Part shown: positions 32,743 to 44,300 of the stretch, piece after piece
Layout of the letters: each line of letters starts with the position of its first letter
Numbering within the stretch: position 1 is the first letter of the stretch
NCBI GenBank assembly: GCA_014607495.2
Contig: CP053152.1
Span: forward strand, 15,545,899 to 15,609,898
Source of the DNA: Carposina sasakii
Lineage: Eukaryota; Arthropoda; Insecta; Lepidoptera; Carposinidae
DNA length: 64,000 nucleotides
Direction of reading: 5' to 3'
Notes under the pieces: generated by a model
What the model was told of the DNA's origin: nothing
The model's input: only the letters and a program-made list of their open reading frames with translations
The model's database searches: none
Made by a program: the position numbers and the translations under genes

Positions 32743-35700
32743 CTACTGTACTAATGGTGCCGCCAGTGTCTGTATATTTTCTTTTGGTTTTTCGTCGTCT
32801 TTGAACAATAGTGGGATCATACCTAAAAAGCAACCAAGTGTGACGCCAAAAACTCGCCCCTGAAAAACAAATAACATTACTGGTTAGATTAACTAAAAAT
32901 CTACAACTAAAATATACTGAGTAATGAGCAGGGTTAATAATTCAAAGTTTCAGACTGTGACTTCAGCACAATTTCTTCCTCAACACTAAACAAAATCCTC
33001 GATACTGTTTAGCTACTCCGCGCATGTTAGCTGTGCGTCGGCAGTCAAAATCATTCATCTCCTTCGTAATCGTTGCGATACAAATTTATTACTTCTTACA
33101 CCACCTTAGCATAAGTACCACCGTTTAAATATAAGCGAAATAAATATATTCATTCCGAATTTCGTAAATGCTGAGTCAAAATCATAATATACAAGAAAAT
33201 TTCGTACTGAGGAAAAACCTCGCTGGTCTCAAGGCCTAAGATCCAGATACTTACGAAGTTGGCGAAACGCCTACTGACGGGCATGTCTAGCTGCACGGGC
33301 GACAGCTTCGGAGCCCCGAGACCCACCAGCATGGCCAGCCGCTCCACGTAGTACGACGACCCGATACCTGACACACACACATACGGTTACCATTGGGGAC
33401 AGACACACGTGCTGGCAAGGCGTCCCTTTCATGTCACGCGTCTGTCGATCGCTATCTCGTTAGATAATTAGTAAGCGCGACACACGGATGTGAACATTAG
33501 GATTAGAAAGTTGCTATTTCATAGTTGTACAGACACTGCAGCGATTGTCATGTCACTTCTTTAAGATGACTGCTACATTAATTGCTTATTAGGGGCTAAA
33601 CATACCTAGGTACATAATCCTAATGCATAGTAATATTTGTATTTGCCTACTGAAATATTAATTTTGAATAAACTGCCAACTATTAGCCTACATATTAGAG
33701 ACTAGTGGACGCCCGCGACTCCGTCCGCGTGGACCATAGAAAAAAACAAAATATCGAAATTATCCGGGATAAAAATTTGCCTATATGTTAAGTGGGACCT
33801 GTCACAATATATTCCTGAAAACTGCATCGAAATCGGTTCAGCCGTTTCTGAGATTAGCGTGCACAAACGCACAGACAAACAGACAAAAATTCCAAAAATC
33901 ATTGTTTTGAGTACTATTGCGTTGATAAAGGTATTCTATAATATTTTTTCTTATATATCTTCCATGTACAGACAGCGATCCGTTACATTTTTATTATATG
34001 TATAAATTATTCAAAGGGTATTCGGTAGTATTGGTATGGTATGTAGGAGCTCACCGATAATGTCGCTAAAAGTGTTCCCGAGTGCGGCGGCCGCCATTGT
34101 GGACAGAGTGATGTACACACTCATCGATGACTCAATACTGTCGCCCTACAACCAATCACAATTCAACATAATACAACAAGTATAACATCTATTATTAGTT
34201 TTATGAGCTGGAATTTTGAACTCCACCAGTGCAGTAATATGGGATACCATTTGTAAGTTTATGCATTGCATGCCTGTTTACATTGTTATGTGGGAGGTAG
34301 GCCAATTGAGATTTGTTCTGTAATTATTTATCAATATTTATTACCTTACTAGTGGACGCCCGCGACTCAGTCCGCGTGGACTACAGAAAAACTACAGCGG
34401 TTCAGCCGTTTCTGAGATTAGCGTGCACAAACGCACAGACAAACAGACAAAAATTCCAATAATCATCATTTTGGGTTCTATTGTGTTGATAAAGGTCTCC
34501 TATAATATTTTTTGTCATATATTTTCCATGTACAGACAGCGATCCGTTACATTTTTATTATATGTATAGAAAAAGATGGTATTTATTTAGTTCGTTCTAT
34601 TTCAATACACCTAATATGGTCGATTCCGGTAGTCACACTTAAACCTAAACATAAAATTAGTCCTACCTGTCCTTTTCTCTCTTAGCCATTTATGTTAAGA
34701 ATAGAGAGAGATAGACCTGACTACTATTGGGTTTAGGTTTAAGCGTGGCTGCAGGAATCAACCCTCCTCCTGATTACCTAATTTGCAATAGCAAATTGTA
34801 CAATATTCGCCTTGAAATGTCAAAGTTCCTTTGAAATTCATTTTACGTAACACGAATTTGACAAGCAATCAGCGATTTTTGAACAATTTTCGCTATCGCT
34901 TTGCTTTTGCTAGTTAGGTAATAAGGGGGCCTACTGTTATTAACAACCACTAGGATTAGATTACTGAGTCTCAGTTGTTGAAAGACAAAACTTGCTTCTA
35001 CTCTATGCTGCTTTTATATGAATATCAAAGTAAAAGGATAACTTACAGCTATGATCATAATGAAGTTATCTAAAAATCCAAATCCAATGAATGGTATTGA
35101 GTTTGCTAATGACACTGAAATGTAAAACACAATAATTAAAGTTTATAAAATTATTAATAAAAAAATGGAAAAAATTCTTCACCCGAGTGGGAATCGAACC
35201 CACGACCACTGCATACCGTGCTACTTGCTCTAACCACTGAGTTACCGGGTCAATTACTCGGATGACGAATTTTACCATCTCTTTTCTAAATTACACAAAC
35301 GTTTATATGAATAAGTAAACAACATGAAGGAAATCTTATAGTTTATCCATAAGTTTATCTGGTTGGTAGTCTACATTACAGTTTATAAAATGAACAAACT
35401 ACAGACAGGAATTATAATACAGTGTAGTAGATGCTTACAATGAAACAGCTCCTTAGTTGATGGCTTTGGAATAGTAGCAGCTGAAAAATAATAATTAATT
35501 GTTAGTAAAGTTAATGTGAGTGTCAAGATTATTATCTAATCAATTATGAGGTGTAAGAACCTATTATCTTACTAATATTATAAATGCGAAAGTTTGTGAG
35601 TATAGATGGATGGATGTTTGTTACTCTTTGACGTAAAAAAGGGCTGAAGCAATTTTAATAAAATTTTATATGGAGTTAGCTGACAACCTGGAACACATAG

Positions 35701-36689
35701 GGTACTTTTTATCCTGGGAAAATATTTTTATCTCAGATAATTTTGACATTTTGTTTTTTCTGTAGTCCATGCAGATGAAGTCGCGGGCAACAACTAGTTA
35801 TTTATATATTTTTTTTTTTCCTCGGCTACACAGAGTCTTATTATTATTAAGTGGGTATCTGTATCAAAACACATTACATAGGAATTATACTGTGAAATGA
35901 GGATCAGGCTCTGCCTGCCTCTTATTCCTCACAGTATGGAGTCAGTGTAAATTGGTAATCGTATTAAAAAATATTATACAAGAGTAGTAAATGAACATTC
36001 CAACTTCTTATAATGCCTTCTAAAAAATAAATGGTGACACTTGTGTATATTGTAAATCTAAGGTAATCTTAAATATAGTTTAATGACATCATCAGAAAAT
36101 AAAATACCAGTTAAATCTAGATAACACTAGTGCAAAATGTTGGTTGTACTAACCATACTTTTTCTTAAACCAATCATCTGGAACTGGACAGTAAGAACCG
36201 GTGGGGTCTACATCTCCTAGTGTAGGAACCTTACTTGGTCTTCCAAATTTACTTCTCCACCGTAGGCCAGCCAATTTATCTAAAAGCATGGTCATTCAAA
36301 CATTGCAATTTTAAGACTGTAGACTACTATAAAAGATGGATAATAATTAATCCATAGGTACCTTCAAATTCTTCTTTTATTTTATTCGATTCATATTCCT
36401 GTAATGCACTAAATAAAAGTTTCCTTTCCTCAGCGTTCAAGCGGAGGACAAGTTCAGTTGCATGTGCTTTTGTCAGTGGTCCTGAGATTTGGGACTGATC
36501 TTCAAAATCTTTAGAAGTTGGACCAAGACCTAGATTCCGCACTTTAACCACAAAAGGAGAAAAAGTCTTAAAATTAGAATTGAGATATGCAGTGTGTCGT
36601 ACTTGTAATTTTGTAAGATTTCTATTACAACACACAAAGTTTACCAAAGGCGGCCCACAAAACCGCTTCATGATGTGAGCTGATTTCAT
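32743..36689 (-). CDS. Tmem65: TMEM65 (7 exons, 291 aa)
   Basis: Minus-strand exons 36689-36362, 36279-36154, 35480-35439, 35105-35047, 34145-34055, 33367-33255, 32859-32743, all GT-AG and phase-consistent. Key blocks are NAEERKLLFSALQEYE, IPFIGFGFLDNFIMIIAGD, the second span STMAAAALGNTFSDIIG, SYYVERLAMLVGLGAPKLSP and FGVTLGCFLGMIPLLF, which match the TMEM65 family. TMEM65 is a mitochondrial inner-membrane protein linked to sodium-dependent calcium release. The N-terminus (MKRFCGPP and on, with few acidic residues) could be a mitochondrial presequence. Two ATGs compete (36,689 and eight codons... seven residues later); I took the first. Low-GC coding sequence except exons 5 and 6. Confidence 0.9.
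33703..34015 (+). repeat. RTE-like LINE 3' fragment, copy 2, in TMEM65 intron 5
   Basis: Starts ctagtggacgcccgcgactc and is near-identical to 15,017-15,345. Confidence 0.6.
34350..34568 (+). repeat. RTE-like LINE 3' fragment, copy 3, internally deleted
   Basis: Same ends as copy 2, but the middle (the gggataaaa block) is missing. It lies in TMEM65 intron 4. Confidence 0.6.
34773..34924. repeat. short inverted-repeat element family F, copy 2
   Basis: Matches 11,953-12,126 closely through the core tttgaaattcattttacgta. Confidence 0.55.
35140..35290 (-). repeat. tRNA-derived SINE, copy in TMEM65 intron 3
   Basis: The reverse strand reads taactcagtggttagagc (box A-like) and then gggttcgattccc (box B-like), followed by an AT-rich tail. 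Spacing fits a tRNA-headed SINE. It is not a functional tRNA because no complete cloverleaf with 3' stem is seen. Confidence 0.65.
35573..35800 (-). repeat. RTE-like LINE-related repeat in TMEM65 intron 2
   Basis: Ends ctgtagtccatgcagatgaa then gtcgcgggcaac, the complement of the head of the 15,017 family. A sister copy is at 24,540-24,735. Confidence 0.5.
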
Positions 36690-38379
36690 AATTTGCTATG
36701 TAAAAATACTTTCTCGCGTTTATAACTTGTTGATAATAAAATTGGTTGAATTTGTATTGGTTGGTATGACAAACATATGAAATTGACAATTTTTTTTTTT
36801 AGTTTATCCCAAAGGAAAGGCAAGGGGAACTAAGCCCATACAGCCATTGTCTTTAGTAAATGATTTCTGAATTTATGATGGATGATAATGATGGTGATAA
36901 ATGGAAACGTTGGGAAAATCCTCAAGAACAAGTGTAAAGTTAGTCAAAATGAAAAATTATTGCAGAAACAACTTACATGCGCCCATGAAGAGATCGCAAT
37001 CCGGCTAAAGTTTTACTCTGCTTACCTGCGTATAAAACCATGCACACGCATTAGATTCACATCACAAGTAATCAAAATATAACTTATCTACAAGATAAAT
37101 CACTTTACGGACACATGCAAGCCATTTACAAATAATTTTTGATTTTCACAAGAAAATTAATTACACCTGCACCTTCTAGCTTTTCCCGCCGAATCTCTGA
37201 AATTGACAATTTGACAAGACATAATTTGATAAACGGAACGATCCATTTCACGCAAAGTTTAGATTTCTTTCGCGTAACACCACGTTAAAATATTAGATCA
37301 AGAGCGAACTCGGGGACCGCTCAAAAGGTTCCGTAGCATTTAATGAAAATTGCCGAGAGACATTATCTGTAAAAATATTTTTACGGTTTTTAGGTATTTG
37401 TAAATTTTTCCTTGAAAATGAAAACTCTACCGAGAAATTGTGACTATTGTTGAGACATCAATTTACTGTAAGAGCAAAACGTACTACTTACTTACTTCTT
37501 AGAAAGTACCTATCAAGGAACTTTTTATAGTGTACGTAATTAGAAAGAAATGTGCGTCACGGGCCGTATAAAAGCAAATTGCAGGCCGTTGTTGACGGGC
37601 AGCCCTGTTAATATTGTGCATTTCACCGTATAGTTCTGCTGAATGATGGCGCTAGTTACTATGTGTATGATCATATTCTCTGTGTCACTGCATACAAAAC
37701 AGTTAGGTACTTACTTCAGAAATTAGCACAGGAATTATTCTATGAAACGGACTCCACAAGTTTCATAAAGTGCTTATTAAGCCATGAACCGTTATTTGAA
37801 GCATAAATAAACACTATTTGAGAGCAGCGAACCTGACTTCCGGTAACGAGTCGGTATTTTTGCTCGAGTGTCTCTTCCATACTACGTCACATCCCGTACA
37901 CCAGGTGGGGAGTCTTTGACTATGAATCTATAATGTGAAATATGTCTCTGTTATGTACACGCTTATGGCTGTTTGTTCAGATTATTATCATTTTATGTGC
38001 CTTTATAAAACCGATCTGTCATACAACATAGCTGTCATCTGTCACAGAGCTGTCACATGTCTCATCTGTCAATGTTTGTTAATTTGATGTTTATGGAAAG
38101 TATAGAATTTTAGGATTATTTAATATTTCTATAATAAATAAAGATAAATTAACTGCATATATATGTTGATGATATAAAACTATACTGTAACAAGTGAATC
38201 GAGCCTACGTTGAGTTTAGTAATTATCAAATCCTTTAACAAATCCTACTATAAACCATGAATTTGTGGATAGCTGGTTTTAAAAGGAAGATTATGACTTA
38301 TTAATTATTATTTTTAGCTGGGGAAAACATTTAAAGCCGTCGGACTATTCTGGCTGTAATATAGTTACGATCATGCACT
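36690..38379. promoter_or_regulatory. shared 1.7 kb region between TMEM65 (-) and Vps13D (+)
   Basis: The two genes are head to head. A family A repeat fills 36,790-37,200. The remainder is AT-rich with no ORF. Both promoters must be inside or close by. No TATA or initiator could be assigned with confidence. Confidence 0.5.
36790..37200 (+). repeat. dispersed repeat family A between TMEM65 and Vps13D
   Basis: Runs from tagtttatcccaaaggaaag to cttttcccgccgaatctc. It sits ~100 bp upstream of the TMEM65 start codon. Confidence 0.7.
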
Positions 38380-41300
38380 ATGTTGGAAGGCTTAGTAGCT
38401 TGGGTTCTGAACAATTACCTTGGGAAGTATGTGGAGAACTTAAATACAGATCAGCTGAGTGTCGCCCTATTATCAGGTAGCTTAACAACACACATACACA
38501 TAACCTACGTAATTATATTTTAAGCTAATATAAAATTTCCTGTGCTGATGCGATGCTTCACTAGAATACATCAGCTACATCTCCTTCCGAATATGTGGTA
38601 AAAGTCAACTAAGGACTAAGGAATTCTCTCAGGTGATGAGCAACTAACTTGTAGCTGATCTGTCCCTGCTAAGTGTAGCTCTGGATCTCCTTTATGGTCC
38701 TGTAGTTCTGGCCATCTAATTCCAGGAACCTCGTATTAAATAATTATTATGACATTTTTCTTAATGTAAAAACACCTATACATCTGATACATCTATATCT
38801 GATAAAACCATTTCATTTGAATGTTGTTTCATTGAATATGTATCAAAATTACCCATTGAATTAAACAAATCTGTTTAGGTACTTTCTTGCTACTCTATCA
38901 ACTTGCACATTCATTCATCAGTTGCTTTAAAGGTACATTAATCTTAATATGACATAAACCATTTTGTTTCACAAAATCATAAGATAGATTAGATATCAGA
39001 ATAGTTTTTCCATCCTAGGCAAAGTAGAGTTAGAAAATTTGCCATTGAAGAAAGATGCTCTCCGACACTTGGGTCTACCGGTGGAGGTGAAGGCGGGCTT
39101 CATTGGGAAGGTGCAGCTGCAGGTGCCCGTGAGGCAGATTCGTTCTGCCCCATGGGTCATTGTCATAGAGAAGCTCTACCTCGTGGCAGCACCTGTGAAT
39201 TTAGATGAAGTAAGTTCCTGTAATTTTAAAAATATTTCTTTACATACATAACCTTGTGAAGGGAACTAAGTCCCATAGGGGTAGTTTTAAACATACCTAT
39301 TTTGCCTCAATGTAAAATATTACAACCTAATAATAATAACAATAAACATAATAACTTATATCTTGTGTTATGTGTCCAAATATCAAGAGAGAGATTAGAC
39401 ACACCAGCTAGCCTAGCATGGCCTGCGAAACACGATATGATAAACCGATTTATCAACATTTAACCTGTCAAAATATGTTAAATTTTGTATAGAGATGATA
39501 CGATATCCACGATGCGTGGTCATGCTAGGGGGGCTGGGATAAACTTATATCCAAAATGATGGCCCTTAAAGTATGATTGTAATGATTACTTATGCTGATA
39601 CCAAACACAAAATTTATCTACTTATTTGGAAAGTTTGAAGGAGCCATAATAACAAGCAATTTAAACGAAAATGGTACTTACTACACACAATCTAATAATA
39701 AGAAAATTTGTGGACACTGGCATGACATCAATGATGTTATGACGTCTTATACCGCCTCCTCACGTCCCCCTGCCCCGCAGTGGGACGGCGCGGCGGAGGC
39801 GGCGCAGGCGCACGAGCGCAAGGTGTCGCTGCTGGACGCGCTGGAGGCGCAGTGGCGCGCGCGGCACGAGGCCACCGACTCCTACTACGCCACCTCCTAC
39901 TCCTCGTGGCTGAGCTACGGCACCGGTCTGCTGGCTAATATCGTGGAGAACTTGCAGGTCAGGATTGCAGGGATGGAGGATGCTAGTGCTGCAGTATTAT
40001 TTTGTTATTGCTTTTAGAGATAAGTCTTGAAGATTGTATTTTTTTTTTGTATAAATAAAGAGATTTTTTTCTATGACCATTTACCGACCTCAGTAAAACG
40101 AGCACGAAGTTTTTGACGATACTGATAGTAACGTAATCAAAACATTGTCAAATCTCTAGTATGCAAAAGTGCTCAAACCTAGGACCTAGCAGATAACGGT
40201 CGGCCATATTGCGCTCTTCACGGAGCCAACATGTGAATGCGTCATGACCGCTATGTGACTATAGCTGAACCTAGGATAGCTTTACCCTTCATCATACGAC
40301 CCGCCAAAAGTAGCCAGTTGATGCCCTCGCCTGCACCGCAGCTGAAGATAAGCGACGTGCACCTGCGCTACGAGGACGCCGCGGCGGGAGCGGCGTGCGG
40401 GCTGGCGGCGGCGGCGCTGTGCGCGGAGTCGTGCGATAGCGCGTGGCGGCGCGGCTTCACGCTGCTGGCGGACGCGCACGGCTGCTCCTACAAGCTGCTG
40501 GAGTTGGCGCGCCTGGCCGTCTACTGGGACCCGCTGCCGGCGCCGCGCGGCCTGCTGGCCGGCCTGGAGCCGCAGGAACTCACGGTGATTATAGATTGCT
40601 CATGAAAGACGAGGAGAATGATACTCGTACTTTATTCTTATATGCTTTCCATTCACGCCATAAAATATGGTTGATTCTGACTACTTCTGATTGTTATACT
40701 GAAACTACCGCTATATTTGTACCTGTCACCAGAGCGTGCGTTCGCCCAGCAAAAAGTATCGCCTTTTCAAGAATTGAATGATGCAGATAAAGTGAAAGCC
40801 AAATTTGTGCCTCTTTAAATTTCAGAGATATTTCGTTTTTTGCTGAGCGAACGTTTTAGCGATTGCATATATCGGATACGGTTAACCGCACAGTCATGAC
40901 TTCTTGTATACAGATACAGTAAATTTAACAGGAGCTATTACTTTATTTCCTAGAAAATGGAAAAATGCTCTGCCTTTCGAACGAACAACACCAAAGACTA
41001 CGCGTTGGTACCGACTGGAACCCATTATATATTTACACGATCCTGTAAAGTTTCGCCGGCCTATTACATATCATTGGCGAGTTCTTAACGATTTTGTCTT
41101 TTTTTTTGAGTTTATCTTGAGTGAAATTACTTAGAATACGAAAACACTAGTTTTCTGTGAGCTGGCTACAATAATATGAGCGCTATTTTAAGAATACGTT
41201 TGCAAAAAATCATGTATGTACCTATATACCCATTAGTTAAGAAAATAATGATAAAAAACCAATTCGAAATATTTTTGGTAGATTAACCGACCAAATTCGA

Positions 41301-44300
41301 ATGAACATTAAAAAGCGGCCGCACGATACTTGTGGGAATATCGGGAAATTCTTATAGCCTATGTTCAATAAGGATTCTAACGGTGAAAGAATTTTTAAAA
41401 TCGGTCCAGTAGTTTCGGAGCCTATTCGCTGCAAATAAACAAACAATCAAAGTTTACCTCTTTATAATATTATTATAATAATATTCCTAGTTAAATCTAC
41501 CGAAAATGAATAAAGCGACGATGTTCGAGATGTGCCTTTGGTGAACTTCTCTATGCGATGTTGTAGTGTTGCAGCTTTGATGTCATACTCGCATTTGTCG
41601 CCCGCTTTGAGTATAGATAAAGTCTTGGACAATATTTCATGTATAGCATCTTTAATATTTTCTTCATTGATATATTTTCTATCAGTTTTGGGTTTATACG
41701 TGCGCACTATTTTCTAAAATAAAAGAAAAAAACTATCATTATTTCTGACGGGGCATTTTTAATACTTTAAAGGGGTAGATTGATACGTATCATTGTACCC
41801 TTGTATTATTGTATCAAAGTGCCCCAACGGACTTTTTCCAAAAACAATTAATATAATCAAATATAATCTTGCAATAAAAAACATGTAAAAAAGCACACGT
41901 TAATCAATATATTAACTTATCTTTGGTAAAAAATAATAACTCAAACAACTAAGAGTATCTAACTAAACACTGAGACACAATCATATTTTACCCAGTATAA
42001 ACTTACTTTATTTGATATAGACACCGGACATGTACGGCTAGAGTATCGAGATCACGTAATATTTTTGTAGGCACCGGAATACGGCAGTTCGAATACGTTT
42101 GTGACCGTTGAAGTCCAACGGCGAATAAACTTTGGCGGCAGGAGCGGGATGTAAACAACTAGTGGCAAATTGTAACCAGACTCCTACTATACATGAGCGA
42201 GTGATTTGAGTATGATAGGTAGTATAGAGTTTAACGATTTGATTATATAAATTTTAACCTAATACTAGAATCCTTAGTCAAAAAGTTTTGAATCTTCGAT
42301 TTGTCATGGTGCCTTACATATCGACGATTGGTTCAGTGATTGACACACGCACATAGTACGGCGAGTGAACGATTTGAGTTATAAATTTTGAAATGAATCA
42401 GTGAGGTAACAAGTATATAAAACTAATAGGTACTTAGATTATTGAATATTTAAGAATCGGCATATGAAATTAAAGAATCAAGATTTGTGTATCACTTGTC
42501 TCCGTTATAACAATTTTAAGAAGGATTTTTCTATCAACTGGGGATGATTCATCTGAAAGCGGGACATTTGGCGTCCCGCAGACACTTGAAACGGGATTTA
42601 GGCCCTGAAAACGGGACGTCCCGCGCCACGCGGGACGGTTGGCAACCCTAGTCACAACTGTCATTCTTCTGCATGACCTTGAGTGTTCTAGTGATGTGCC
42701 GGACTGCGTTGCGTTTACCGGTTTTGAGATATCGATACTGTACAAATGTGCCCCGTGTATCTATGTGCCCCCCCCTACGTCACAGAATAATAAATTCCCA
42801 GAACCGTGATCACGCACACTTTTGAAGCAACTTTTTAGTATGTAAAATTTTTACAACCTATTTACTGTATCTAAAAAAACTGATAATATTTATCGATTTG
42901 GCAACAATCGGCAGGTAAGAAGAGCGGAAGATGCGGGATTTTTGACTCGTTTTTGCTTCACTACCCGGAATACATCTGTCATTGATGACTCCTTCTGGGG
43001 ACTTGTTATTCTATAGTGTATGTCAAACTTATATCTCCATGCGTCAAATGGTATTTTTTTTTGTATTTAATTCATATTTATTCCAGCCCAGTGGAAATTA
43101 TGCGAAACCCTATAGCCTATGTTCATCCGGGTCCAATAAGGATTCTAACGGTGACAGAATTTTTTAAATCGGTCCATAAATTTCGGAGCCTATTCGCTAC
43201 AAAAAAACAAACATACAAACAATCAAAGTTTACCTGTTTATAATATTAGTAAAGAAGTATAGATAAGTATGGATGTTTTGAATTAGAACAGAGCTTTTAT
43301 GATATATGTAGTAGGTCTAAAGCTCTCATTATTTTACTTATACTTTATTCAACTATCCTGATTACTATCATAGGTTAACGTTGCTGTATCACAGTGTACA
43401 AACACAATTTCTAAACTTTGCGCAGTTGCGATTATCCCCGCCCCTTTAACATGGTATTCTGTACACAGGAGCGCATGTGCGAGACGTGGGCGGCGCCGCA
43501 CGACTTCCTGGTGTCGCCGACGTCAGCATTCGCTCGTGTTCGCCGCGAGCGCACCGAGCAACCGCTGCGAGCGCGCGCGCGCCCGCGCCTCGCCTGCCAG
43601 CTCACGCTGCAGACTGTCGCGCTCGGCTGCACTGAGGTAACGTTACAGCTGCTTAGTTAACGCAAAATTCATAGTAAATTGACTAACATTCCCATAGGAC
43701 AATATTACATTGAAATTGAATTGATTGCATAGTTTCTGATAATAATTGTACTTTATGTGTTCTTTGTTCATTATCAAGCTTCTTCCGTCTTTCGGGCCAA
43801 AGGTGGTCTTCGCATTATCTGCTGAACATTCGGAATAAAAAATAATCTACTTAATAATCTACGTACGTACATATAAAATGTTGATAGAGTGATGGATTAA
43901 CGCATAATCTAAACAGCTAAAGCTAGAGGTCCTAAAACTTGAAGGGGAGTATTCTTATATTCGAGAGAAACGATTTCTAAAGTATGCGTGGACGAGAAGG
44001 TGACAGTTAGTCCTTCATCATTTCAGCCCTGGGATGTCCACGGGAGAACATAGGCCTCCCCTCAAAAAAAAATTTACGTGTAAACTAATACGTAGTAAGA
44101 GTGTAGAAGGTGGTTAGAATAGGTTTGATGATGACGCCCCCCCAGCGCCAGCTGTCACAGGCGGCGGGCTGCGCGCGCACGCTGGCGCGCACGGGGCGGC
44201 TGCGCGAGTGGCGCGCGCGTCGCCCGCTGCTGCCGGTGCGCGGGCACGCGCGACTGTGGTGGCTGTACGCGCTCAAGTGCCATCTGCCCGACTCCCACTG

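Noticed and set aside
35180..35250. Functional tRNA gene
   Set aside because: Box A and B are present, but the acceptor stem and a proper anticodon arm are not; the same sequence repeats elsewhere as a SINE.
35066..35278. 70-codon reverse ORF
   Set aside because: It is a read-through of the tRNA-derived SINE.
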